From Thermoplasmata archaeon (GTDB lineage Archaea > Thermoplasmatota > Thermoplasmata > UBA184), in contig JAKAVH010000193.1 of assembly GCA_021827545.1 (NCBI GenBank), positions 1-6,426 of the forward strand: a stretch of 6,426 nucleotides of DNA, given 5' to 3'. The position numbers were made by a program, and so were the translations under genes. Positions within the stretch are counted from its first letter, which is position 1; every line of letters begins with the position of its first letter. Below the pieces are notes generated by a model. The model had not been told where the DNA came from. It made no database searches and was given only the letters and a program-made list of their open reading frames with translations. This document shows, piece after piece, positions 1-5,860 of the stretch.

Positions 1-217
1 GTCGGAGGCGCGCCGGATCGTCCGCGCGCTCGAGCGCGCCGGACTGCGCCGGGGTCGCTGGATCGAGCTCTCGGGCGGGCTCACCGCGGCGAACCTCGGT
101 CGCTACCGCGCGGTCGGCGCCGACGCGGCGAGCCTGGGGACGCTGACGCATTCGGCCCCGGCCGTGCCGTTCCATCTCACGCTCCGCCCCGCTCGCTTAA
201 GTCGGCCCGCCGACTAG
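1..217 (+). CDS. nadC: Quinolinate phosphoribosyltransferase (nicotinate-nucleotide pyrophosphorylase, carboxylating), C-terminal part
   Basis: This is the last 71 residues of a gene whose 5' part lies outside the window; the frame begins at base 2 and ends at a TAG. NadC converts quinolinate and PRPP to nicotinate mononucleotide, CO2 and pyrophosphate, the step after NadA in cytosolic de novo NAD synthesis. The fragment shows the end of the type II PRTase barrel: the glycine-rich strand-loop IELSGGLTAANL, then the helix and strand RYRAVGADAASLGTLTHSAPAV, the family's phosphate-binding and C-terminal signature. After this come about 16 extra Arg/Pro-rich residues. The next gene is nadA, 13 nt downstream, so the two are probably co-transcribed. 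The last codons include TTA and AGT, rare in such GC-rich DNA, and they form a TTAA core that could serve as a TATA element for nadA. The call rests on the motif and the neighbouring nadA. Confidence 0.88.
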   Translation, partial: SEARRIVRALERAGLRRGRWIELSGGLTAANLGRYRAVGADAASLGTLTHSAPAVPFHLTLRPARLSRPAD

Positions 218-220
218 CAA

Positions 221-227
221 AGGGAGG
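221..227 (+). promoter_or_regulatory. Shine-Dalgarno sequence of nadA
   Basis: AGGGAGG lies in the 13-nt gap between the nadC stop and the nadA ATG, three bases before the start codon. It fixes ATG 231 as the start and fits a gene translated from inside a polycistronic message. Genes at the head of transcription units in this window lack such a sequence. Confidence 0.75.
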
Positions 228-230
228 ACG

Positions 231-1136
231 ATGTCGCTCGCGGAGGAGGTCCTCCGGCTCAAGGACGCGCGGAACGCCGTGCTGCTCGCCCACAACTACC
301 AGCGGCCCGAGGTCCAGGACGTCGCCGACTTCGTGGGGGACTCGCTCTACCTCTCCCGCAAGGCGATGGAGTCCGACCGCGCGGTGATCGTCTTTGCCGG
401 CGTGCGGTTCATGGCCGAGACGGCGAAGATCCTGAACCCGGCGCGGACGGTCCTCCTCCCGGACCTCAAGGCGGGGTGCGGGCTCTCCGACTCGATCACG
501 GCCGAGCAGCTGCGGGCGTGGAAGGCCGAGCACCCCGGCGCCGCCGTGGTCGCCTACATCAACACCTCCGCGGAGGTGAAGGCGGAGTCCGACTACTGCT
601 GCACGAGCTCGAACGCGATCAAGGTCGTCGAGCAGATCCCCCCGGACCAGGAGATCCTCTTCCTGCCGGACATGTTCCTCGGCGACTACGTACGACGCCG
701 GACCGGCCGTTCGATGCACCTGTGGGTCGGCGACTGCCCCGTCCATGCGAAGCTGCGTCCCGAGGTGCTGGCCCACGCCCGCGCCGATCACCCCGGCGCT
801 CCGCTGATCGCCCACCCGGAGTGCGGGTGCGCCTCCCAGGTGCTTCCCTACGTCGATCGGGTGCTGTCGACCGACGGGATGCTCCGCTTCGCCGAGGAGA
901 CCCGGGCGCCCGAGGTCCTGGTCGCGACCGAGGTCGGCATCCTCCACCGGATGCACAAGCTCAACCCGACGACCCGGTTCTCCCCGATCGACAGCGGCGC
1001 GATCTGTCCGTACATGAAGGAGATCTCGCTCGAGGACGTCCGCGACTCCCTCGCCGAGCTCCGGTACGAGATCGACGTGCCGCAGGACGTCGCCGATCGC
1101 GCCCGCCGCGCGCTCGAGCGGATGGTCGCGGCGTAG
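231..1136 (+). CDS. nadA: Quinolinate synthase NadA ([4Fe-4S] enzyme)
   Basis: NadA condenses iminoaspartate with dihydroxyacetone phosphate to give quinolinate, using a [4Fe-4S] cluster with one open iron site, in the cytosol. The 301-residue protein matches the usual length of about 300. Family motifs are all present: AHNYQRPEVQDVADFVGDSL (20-39), KAGCGLSDSI (80-89), YINTSAEVKAESDYCCTSSN (109-128), HLWVGDCPVHAKL (163-175), HPECGC (195-200), ATEVGILHR (232-240) and SGAICPYMKEI (255-265). By comparison with the Pyrococcus and Thermotoga enzymes, the cluster ligands should be Cys83, Cys169 and Cys259, and all are kept. Other cysteines (123, 124, 198, 200) lie in motifs where the family often carries them. 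The start is set by the SD sequence and by the fit of the N-terminus. It follows nadC directly; no aspartate oxidase or aspartate dehydrogenase gene is in the window, so the iminoaspartate source must lie elsewhere, perhaps upstream of nadC. Confidence 0.97.
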   Translation: MSLAEEVLRLKDARNAVLLAHNYQRPEVQDVADFVGDSLYLSRKAMESDRAVIVFAGVRFMAETAKILNPARTVLLPDLKAGCGLSDSITAEQLRAWKAEHPGAAVVAYINTSAEVKAESDYCCTSSNAIKVVEQIPPDQEILFLPDMFLGDYVRRRTGRSMHLWVGDCPVHAKLRPEVLAHARADHPGAPLIAHPECGCASQVLPYVDRVLSTDGMLRFAEETRAPEVLVATEVGILHRMHKLNPTTRFSPIDSGAICPYMKEISLEDVRDSLAELRYEIDVPQDVADRARRALERMVAA

Positions 1137-1154
1137 GCAACGGCGCTCGGGCCG

Positions 1155-1523
1155 CTACAGGCCGAAGAGGTGCGGCACGGTGGCCGCGCCCAGGAAGAGC
1201 GAGTAGGCGTCGCCGAGCAGGAGCAGCGCGCCGAGGAAGACGACCCCGACCGCGGCCCAGCTCGGCTTGCGCGTCAGGTAGAAGTGGGGGCTCAGCGGGT
1301 TCACCCGGGTCGACAGGAACGAGAACCCCGAGACGAGCAGGGCGAGGCCGAGGAGCCCCGGCGCGAGGAACGTGTACTCCCCCAGGTAGAGTCCGACGAG
1401 GATGATCGCCACCGCCACCGGTACGGCGGCGTGGGACCGTCGGGCCGCGGCCTCGTCAATGGGAGCGGACCGGTAGCGCGGAGGCGACGCGTACGACCGC
1501 GGGTACGCCCGGCCGTCGGACAC
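1155..1523 (-). CDS. Small predicted membrane protein with three transmembrane helices, family not recognised
   Basis: I do not recognise a family. With a GTG start at 1523 the product has 122 residues. A polar, Arg/Tyr-rich N-terminus (1-31) is followed by three hydrophobic segments: about 32-50 (AAVPVAVAIILVGLYLG), 52-70 (FLAPGLLGLALLVSGFSFL) and 89-113 (WAAVGVVFLGALLLLGDAYS). The loop between helices 2 and 3 (71-88) is polar and has two basic residues (TRK), suggesting a cytoplasmic side. The protein ends soon after helix 3. The open frame continues upstream with an ATG at 1628, but that stretch is Arg-rich and not membrane-like, so the later GTG is preferred. A weak AT-rich element (minus strand TTCATCTA, 1553-1546) lies about 26 nt upstream of GTG, and no SD is seen near it. 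The gene converges on nadA with only 18 nt between stops. The start is uncertain; the membrane character is clear. Confidence 0.68.
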   Translation of the reverse strand: MSDGRAYPRSYASPPRYRSAPIDEAAARRSHAAVPVAVAIILVGLYLGEYTFLAPGLLGLALLVSGFSFLSTRVNPLSPHFYLTRKPSWAAVGVVFLGALLLLGDAYSLFLGAATVPHLFGL

Positions 1524-1593
1524 GAGCCGAACAGCTGGGGAACAGTAGATGAACCTCCGGGTCCAGCGGCAACCGTACCGACCGGGCTCGACC

Positions 1594-1599
1594 GTTAAG
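1594..1599 (+). promoter_or_regulatory. Possible TATA-like element for the four-CxxC protein gene
   Basis: GTTAAG stands out in GC-rich DNA, centred about 30 nt upstream of the ATG at 1627. That ATG has no SD sequence, which fits a transcript with almost no leader. TTAA is symmetric, so the site could also serve the divergent membrane-protein gene, though it lies about 70 nt from that start. Confidence 0.35.
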
Positions 1600-1626
1600 A
1601 GGGGCCACTCGCTCGCCCTCCGCACC

Positions 1627-1965
1627 ATGCGGCTCGGACCCTCCCGAACGGAGACGGCTCCCCCGGGGACGGAGATCCCTCCCTTCGAGCGGAGTCCCCG
1701 CCTGCGCGAGCCTCCGCCGTACCGCACGGGCCCGGCCGGCGCGCCCGCGTCCTGCGTCAGCTGCGCGACTCCGGTCGTCGTGCGAGCGATGCCCTCGCTC
1801 TGCTGGGGCTGCGGGCGTCCCCTCTGCACGGACTGCTACTGGCGCCACGAGACCGCCCCGGCCGCCCATCGGTGCGAACGCTGCGCCCGTTGCGCCTCCG
1901 ACGGCGGGCTCGCGATCTCGGGCGGCCGGTCGACGGCACCGACCGGATTTAGCGACGTGCCGTAG
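1627..1965 (+). CDS. Small protein with four CxxC pairs, FYVE/RING-like cross-brace zinc finger
   Basis: The 112-residue product has a Pro/Arg-rich N-terminal 40 residues that look disordered, then a cysteine-rich module at 43-89. The spacing is C43-x2-C46-x12-C59-x2-C62-x4-C67-x2-C70-x12-C83-x2-C86, plus an extra C89 and histidines at 74 and 81. Four CxxC pairs with a short x4 link between pairs two and three, and a Gly just after pair two (CWGCG), is the layout of cross-brace treble-clef fingers such as FYVE and some RING domains, where pairs 1+3 and 2+4 each bind one zinc. The FYVE basic RRHHCR signature is absent, so lipid binding should not be assumed. A short tail follows with no membrane segment. 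The role is unknown; a protein or nucleic-acid contact module is the general expectation. Start choice: ATG 1627 has a TATA-like element about 30 nt upstream, while ATG 1549 would add 26 unsupported residues. Its end overlaps the 3' end of polX by 17 nt. Confidence 0.62.
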   Translation: MRLGPSRTETAPPGTEIPPFERSPRLREPPPYRTGPAGAPASCVSCATPVVVRAMPSLCWGCGRPLCTDCYWRHETAPAAHRCERCARCASDGGLAISGGRSTAPTGFSDVP

Positions 1966-3613
1966 ACCGCGCGCGATCTGCCGACGGGCCGAGCGGGGCG
2001 GTGGCAAGGTCGGCCGATCCGGCGCCCGCGCGGCGCGCGAAGCCGAGCGCGATCGCGGCGGTCGTCGCGTCGGTCCCGGCCCCGCACCCCGACGGAAGCG
2101 CAAGCCGTGCGCCGGCCTCCCGCGCGAGTCGGGCCGCCGTCGAGTCGAGCCGCTCCGGTCCCGGACCTACCTCGACCCCCGCCCCCTGGGCCCGGGCCCA
2201 GGCGACCCACCCGGCGAGGCGCTCGGGCGATCCGTCCCGGCCCGGGCCGAGGTGCGCGACAACGCCGATCGGAAGCCCCCCGCCGCTAATCTCCCGGCCG
2301 GGCGGCAACGGCCCCGCCCGGGGCCGGACGATCCGGTACTCGGCCCCGGGGGACCCCTGGTGGATGTCGGGGGCCTCGCCGTACACCTCCTCGAGCACCC
2401 GGCCGACGCGGAGGCCGCCCCCCGACCGGAGCGCGCGCTCCACGGCCAAAGAGAGTTGGATCGCGTTCCCGGCGAGGTCCGTCCCCGCCACCACGATCCC
2501 GAGGAATCGGAGGCGCCGCCCGCGAGCACGGTCGAGCAGCGCCTCAGCCTCGGCGACCGTGGCGGAGGGGGGCAGGTGCACGTGGAGGTCCTCGCGGACG
2601 TCCTCCGCCTCCACGAGGCGGGGCACCACGCCCTTCGCTGCCGCCTCGATCTCCCCCCGGTCCTCGCGGAGCTCGGGCGGGATGTAGGGGAGACCGAGCG
2701 CTCCGTAGACCTCCTCCTCGGTTCGGCCGGCGAGGCGCTCGTCGCCCCGGAACACGCCGTACTCATTGACCTTGAGCCCGCGGTCGCGGGCGATCGAACG
2801 CAGGTGGACGTTGTGGTCCTTCGAACCGGTGAAGTACTGGAGGGCGGCGCCGAACGCCGCCGGCTCGACGACCCGCAGATCGACCTGGAGGCCGTGGCGG
2901 AGGACGACCGTCTCCTTCGTGGTTCCCCGAAGCCGGACCTCGCGAACGTCCGGCAGCGCCGAGAACGTGTCGAAGACGCGCTCCGGCGCCTCCGAGGTCG
3001 CGAGGATGTCGAGGTCTCCGACGGTCTCCCGGCCGCGACGGAAGCTGCCGGCCGCCTCCGCCCGTTCGACCCCGGGCACGGCGCGCAGCGCCGCGACGAG
3101 CCGCTCGGCGATCGGATAGACCTCCTCGATCGGCGGACGGCCGCCGGACCCGGCCGGGGCCGCCCGGGCCGTCCCGAGCGCTGCGCGGACCTGCGCAATC
3201 TTCTTCGGGCCGAAGCCGACGCGCCCCTCGAGCCGGCCGGCGGCGATCGCCTCCTCGAGCTCCGCCGGCCCCTCCACCCCGAGCTCGACCCAGAAGCGCC
3301 GGGCGGTCTTCGGTCCGAGTCCGGGGAGTCGCAGGAGCTCGACGATCCCGGGCGGCACCTCCCGCTTCAGCCGCTCGTAGTAGGCGACCCGGCCCGTGGC
3401 GAGGTACTCGCCGAGCTTCTCTTCGATCGCCTCCCCGACGCCGGGGATCGTGCGGAGCTCGCGGCGGGCGGCGACTCGGGCGAGGTCCTCGGTCAGGGTC
3501 TCGATCGACCGGGCGGCACGGCGGTACGCCTCGGGCTTGAACTTCTCGCCGAGGACGTCGAGCAGGTCCGCGATGCTCCGAAAGATCTCCGCGGCCTCGG
3601 CGTTCGAGGGCAT
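1949..3613 (-). CDS. polX: Family X DNA polymerase (PolX) with degenerate PHP domain
   Basis: A 554-residue polymerase, close to the usual length of about 570 for bacterial/archaeal PolX, which fills short gaps in base-excision and break repair. An N-terminal helical domain (1-50) is followed by helix-hairpin-helix motifs at 56-67 (IPGVGEAIEEKL) and 96-107 (LPGLGPKTARRF), and a related GFGPKKI turn at 133. The polymerase palm is intact: AGSFRRG (188-194), GDLDIL with Asp200 and Asp202, the third aspartate Asp245 in QVDLRVV, then YFTGSKDHN and NEYGVF (283-288). The C-terminal PHP domain (from 342) normally gives 3'-5' exonuclease activity. It keeps DLHVH (342-346) and a probable Glu425 but lacks the SDG, TDH, HPTGR and DAH metal-binding motifs, while its non-catalytic framework (ERLD about 487-490, GFARRAG 524-530) can still be aligned. 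Start: ATG 3613 begins exactly at the conserved domain; the frame extends to 3748 but that part is not family-like. The GNAT gene is 55 nt upstream. Confidence 0.93.
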   Translation of the reverse strand: MPSNAEAAEIFRSIADLLDVLGEKFKPEAYRRAARSIETLTEDLARVAARRELRTIPGVGEAIEEKLGEYLATGRVAYYERLKREVPPGIVELLRLPGLGPKTARRFWVELGVEGPAELEEAIAAGRLEGRVGFGPKKIAQVRAALGTARAAPAGSGGRPPIEEVYPIAERLVAALRAVPGVERAEAAGSFRRGRETVGDLDILATSEAPERVFDTFSALPDVREVRLRGTTKETVVLRHGLQVDLRVVEPAAFGAALQYFTGSKDHNVHLRSIARDRGLKVNEYGVFRGDERLAGRTEEEVYGALGLPYIPPELREDRGEIEAAAKGVVPRLVEAEDVREDLHVHLPPSATVAEAEALLDRARGRRLRFLGIVVAGTDLAGNAIQLSLAVERALRSGGGLRVGRVLEEVYGEAPDIHQGSPGAEYRIVRPRAGPLPPGREISGGGLPIGVVAHLGPGRDGSPERLAGWVAWARAQGAGVEVGPGPERLDSTAARLAREAGARLALPSGCGAGTDATTAAIALGFARRAGAGSADLATAPLGPSADRARSTARR

Positions 3614-3640
3614 CGGGCCCCGAGGGAGAGCCACCGGGAC

Positions 3641-3650
3641 AGAGATACCT
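3641..3650 (-). promoter_or_regulatory. Possible TATA-like promoter element of polX
   Basis: On the minus strand the 55-nt gap between the GNAT gene and polX reads AGGTATCTCT, the only AT-leaning stretch there, centred about 32 nt before the polX ATG. No SD is found next to that ATG, so polX may have its own short-leader transcript in addition to any read-through from the GNAT gene. Confidence 0.3.
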
Positions 3651-3668
3651 TGCGGGCGCCCCGGAGCC

Positions 3669-4469
3669 TCACGGGACGAGCCCGGATCCGAGGTCGAGCC
3701 AGACGCGGCGGTCGACCGGTCGGAACCCGAGGCTCTCGTAGAGTGCACGGGCGGCCACGCGGTCCTCCCGGACGTAGAGCGCGACGCGCGCCCGGGCAGC
3801 TCCGGCGGCGCGGAGGACCTCCTCGACGAGCGCGCGGCCCCGGCCCCGGCGGCGGGACTCCCCCTCGACGTAGACGCCGCCGAGGATCCAGACCCGGGGC
3901 AGCCGGACCTCCGCCCGGGCCGCCCCGACGAGCCGGTCCCCTTCGAACGCCCCCCACGTCAGCTCGGCCTCCGGGTCGAGGTACGGGTACTCGCGCACGA
4001 CCGGGTCGCTCTGCCGCCGGGCCCACTCCCTAAGCCGCGGGACGTCGGACCGCGTGAGCGGTCGTACCTCCTCAGGACGCGCCCGTGGGCCGACCGGTCG
4101 AAGCGCCGCGTCGTGGGCGAAGGCGAGGAGCGGGTAGCGGTGTCCGGCGCCGCGCGCGGCCTCGACCCACGGAACGGCCTCCTCGGGAAGGATCACCACG
4201 CACGGTCGCTCGGGGAGCGACGCGGTCAGGGCCCGGGCCGCCGGGTCGCGGCCGCACCAGTGGACGATCGCGGTGGTCGGGTGTCCCAGCCAGACCAGCA
4301 GATAGCCGACGGTCTCGGAGCCCCGGACGGCCGAGAAGAACCGGATACGGCCCGGGTCCCGCTCGAGGTCCCAGAGCGCGAAGGCGTGCGCGATCGGGTC
4401 CTCGGCGCACGCCCGTTCAAGCCAGGTACGGTCGATCGTCGGCCGGACCTCGACCGGCGGGCCGGTCAT
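3669..4469 (-). CDS. GNAT-family N-acetyltransferase with an extra N-terminal domain
   Basis: The 266-residue protein is longer than a single GNAT domain (about 150). The C-terminal half (about 133-262) is a recognisable acetyl-CoA-dependent acetyltransferase: EEVRPLTRSDVPRLREWA (strand 1 and helix 1), WGAFEGDRLVGAARAEV (172-188), the motif A strand ILGGVYVEGESRRRGRGRAL (195-214) with the pyrophosphate loop R206-x-x-G209-x-G211, and motif B LYVREDRVAARALYESLGF (231-249) with Tyr244 at the usual general-acid position. The N-terminal 125 residues contain strands such as VGYLLVWLG and CVVILPEEAVPWVEA but no acyl-CoA loop; they may be a worn first GNAT-like domain or a substrate domain. The substrate cannot be told from sequence. 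The ATG lies 25 nt downstream of a TATA-like element with no SD, suggesting a leaderless transcript. polX follows on the same strand after 55 nt, and a TIGR02757 gene diverges on the other side. Confidence 0.88.
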   Translation of the reverse strand: MTGPPVEVRPTIDRTWLERACAEDPIAHAFALWDLERDPGRIRFFSAVRGSETVGYLLVWLGHPTTAIVHWCGRDPAARALTASLPERPCVVILPEEAVPWVEAARGAGHRYPLLAFAHDAALRPVGPRARPEEVRPLTRSDVPRLREWARRQSDPVVREYPYLDPEAELTWGAFEGDRLVGAARAEVRLPRVWILGGVYVEGESRRRGRGRALVEEVLRAAGAARARVALYVREDRVAARALYESLGFRPVDRRVWLDLGSGLVP

Positions 4470-4490
4470 GCTGGGGGTATCCGCCGGAGC

Positions 4491-4498
4491 TAGTTAGC
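4491..4498 (-). promoter_or_regulatory. TATA-like element of the GNAT gene
   Basis: Minus-strand GCTAACTA is centred 25-26 nt upstream of the GNAT ATG at 4469, the archaeal TATA-to-start distance expected if transcription begins at the start codon. No SD precedes the ATG. It forms one half of the divergent promoter region 4470-4567. Confidence 0.5.
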
Positions 4499-4539
4499 CC
4501 TCCCGAGGATCCCCCGCGAACCCCCGGGCGCGGGCAAGC

Positions 4540-4545
4540 GTAAAT
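4540..4545 (+). promoter_or_regulatory. TATA-like element of the TIGR02757-family gene
   Basis: GTAAAT within AAGCGTAAATCC is centred 25-26 nt before the GTG start at 4568, the same distance seen for the divergent GNAT gene. The leader is otherwise GC-rich and has no SD, so a leaderless message is likely. This supports GTG 4568 as the true start. Confidence 0.55.
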
Positions 4546-4567
4546 CCGAGCGCCGGGTCGGAGCGCC

Positions 4568-5437
4568 GTGCGCGCCCACCGCCCGACACCGGAGTTCCCC
4601 CGGCACCTCGAGGCACTCTACGCGCGATTTCCCTTCGCTCGCTCGCTCGAGGACGACCCGATCTCCGCGCTCCGGCCGCTCGCGTGGGACCCGTTCCGCG
4701 CCGAGGTCGCAGGGATCTTTGGGGCGACGCTCGCGATCGGCAACACGACCGCGATCCGAGGCGCGATCGGCCGTCTCTCGGAGCTGGTCCACGGGGACGT
4801 CGCGCGGCTCGTCGACCCCGATCGGACGCGGGAGCGCGCGCGGCTCCTCGCCGGGTTCCGTCACCGATGGATCCGGGGCGACCAGCTCGCCCATCTCGGC
4901 TCCGTCCTGGGCCGCTACTACGGCGGGCATCGCTCGCTCGAGACCGCGTTCCTCCTCGGCTTCGAGGAGAGGGGGTTTGCGGCCGGCCTCGACACCCTCG
5001 CCCGTACGTTGCGCGGGAGCGGTCGGTCCCCGCCGGGGTACCGGGCGCTCTTCCCGAGCCCCCTCGACGCCCCGGGGAGCCCCTGCAAGCGCCTCACGCT
5101 GTTCGTTCGCTGGATGGTCCGATCCGGCACTCCCGACCTCGGCTGCTGGCGTCGGGTCCCGACCGGGGCCCTCCGGGTCCCGCTCGACCAGCACGTGCAC
5201 TGGATCGGCTACCATCTCGGGCTCACGGCGCGACGTACCCGCTCCTGGTCGGCGGTCGAGGAGGTCAGCGAGGCGCTCCGGCGCATCGATCCCCTCGACC
5301 CGGTCCGATTCGACTTCGTCCTCTGCCACACCGGCATCTCGGGCGACTGCCCGAAGGAGCGGGACCTCGCCGTCTGCGGACCGTGCTCCGTGCGGCCCGA
5401 CTGCCTCCTCTGGCGGGGCCGGAGGGTCGCCGAATGA
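4568..5437 (+). CDS. TIGR02757 (DUF2400) family protein, possible DNA-glycosylase relative
   Basis: This 289-residue protein matches my memory of the TIGR02757/DUF2400 family, whose function is unsettled. Family-like stretches are DPISALRPLAW (30-40), AGIFGATLAIGNTTAIRGAI (48-67), SPCKRLTLFVRWMVRSG (171-187), VPLDQHVHWIGYHLGLTARR (204-223) and IDPLDPVRFDFVLCHTGISG (240-259). Two features recall HhH-GPD DNA glycosylases: a Lys (174) followed by an Asp (207) in a PLDQHV context like the catalytic VDTHV of endonuclease III, and a C-terminal loop C261-x8-C270-x2-C273-x5-C279, close to the C-x6-C-x2-C-x5-C iron-sulfur loop of endonuclease III and MutY. There is no clear helix-hairpin-helix, so glycosylase activity is inference. 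The GTG start is supported by the TATA-like element 25 nt upstream. It diverges from the GNAT-polX pair and overlaps the next gene by ATGA, so the two are translated together. Confidence 0.87.
   Translation: MRAHRPTPEFPRHLEALYARFPFARSLEDDPISALRPLAWDPFRAEVAGIFGATLAIGNTTAIRGAIGRLSELVHGDVARLVDPDRTRERARLLAGFRHRWIRGDQLAHLGSVLGRYYGGHRSLETAFLLGFEERGFAAGLDTLARTLRGSGRSPPGYRALFPSPLDAPGSPCKRLTLFVRWMVRSGTPDLGCWRRVPTGALRVPLDQHVHWIGYHLGLTARRTRSWSAVEEVSEALRRIDPLDPVRFDFVLCHTGISGDCPKERDLAVCGPCSVRPDCLLWRGRRVAE
5421..5425 (+). promoter_or_regulatory. Shine-Dalgarno sequence for the 135-residue downstream gene
   Basis: GGAGG lies inside the last codons of the TIGR02757 gene, 8 nt before the ATG at 5434. Together with the ATGA stop-start overlap it supports a real gene translated from the same message. 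Confidence 0.65.
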
Positions 5438-5841
5438 GCGGTCCGGACGCTTCGGCGCTTCCGATCGACGCCGGCCTCCGGGCGCGGTTCCGTAGCGCCG
5501 GTCCGAAGATCGCCTGGCGCGACGCGCCCCCCGGACCGGCGGGGGCGCGGCGCCATTCGGCCCGGATTGCGCACCTGAACGACGAGGAGGCCCGGGTCGA
5601 GTCGTGGGGCCGGCCGCCGCGGGCAAGCGTGCAGGTCGACTCGGGCCCCCTCGGCGCGCTCGTCCTCGTGCTCGAGATCGACCGGCGGGGGCTAGTCCCG
5701 CGCCTGGTGGCGCGAGCCGCCGGCGCCGATGCCGCGTTCCCGAACGGGGCGATCCGGGCGGAGTGGGGAGCCGCCGCCGCGGCGACCGGGGGCCCGACGC
5801 TGCGGGATCTGATCGACCTCGCCCGGTACGCGCTCCCCTAG
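5434..5841 (+). CDS. Hypothetical protein of 135 residues, coupled to the TIGR02757 gene
   Basis: I do not recognise this protein. It starts at an ATG that shares bases with the upstream stop (ATGA), with a good SD, so it is almost certainly expressed with the TIGR02757 protein. It has no signal peptide, membrane segment or cysteine. The N-terminal 60 residues are Arg/Ala/Pro-rich and basic (RARFRSAGPKIAWRDA, ARRHSARIAHLNDEEARVES). The middle forms a probable beta hairpin, ASVQVDSGPLGALVLVLEID (64-83), followed by RRGLVPRLVARAAG and an Ala-rich helix near 111-118. The end, TLRDLIDLARYALP (122-135), looks like a short amphipathic helix. The hydrophobic pattern is that of a small soluble alpha/beta domain. 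Codon use matches the neighbours. The obvious hypothesis from context is an accessory partner of the TIGR02757 protein, but nothing in the sequence proves this. The same frame is open further upstream, inside the TIGR02757 gene, where it is only a shadow. Confidence 0.72.
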   Translation: MSGPDASALPIDAGLRARFRSAGPKIAWRDAPPGPAGARRHSARIAHLNDEEARVESWGRPPRASVQVDSGPLGALVLVLEIDRRGLVPRLVARAAGADAAFPNGAIRAEWGAAAAATGGPTLRDLIDLARYALP

Positions 5842-5860
5842 CGGGGCATTTCGTTCATCT

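Noticed and set aside
1549..1626. Earlier ATG at 1549 for the four-CxxC protein
   Set aside because: No SD or TATA-like element at the right distance; it would place the TTAA element inside the gene. It is not excluded, only less likely.
1941..1953. Minus-strand GCTAAATCC as a TATA element
   Set aside because: It contains the polX stop codon, and no minus-strand gene begins near 25 nt downstream; the next one starts some 400 nt away.
3614..3748. Longer start for polX adding 45 residues
   Set aside because: The extra residues are Ser/Gly/Pro-rich, overlap the end of the GNAT gene and cross the probable TATA element; the family domain begins right at the internal ATG.
2252..4033. A 593-codon open frame on the plus strand, antisense to polX and part of the GNAT gene
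   Set aside because: The polX and GNAT proteins on the opposite strand are clear family members. The antisense product is low-complexity Arg/Pro/Gly/Glu sequence of the kind that high GC content creates opposite real genes.
4490..5626. A 378-codon minus-strand open frame antisense to the TIGR02757 gene
   Set aside because: Its product is rich in Pro, Arg, Glu and Gly with no motif, while the plus-strand gene has family motifs and a fitting promoter.
5831..5846. Small hairpin CCCC-TAGC-GGGG at the end of the 135-residue gene, followed by CATTTCGTT, as a terminator
   Set aside because: A 4-bp stem that overlaps the stop codon is too weak in DNA of this GC content, and the T tract is interrupted.
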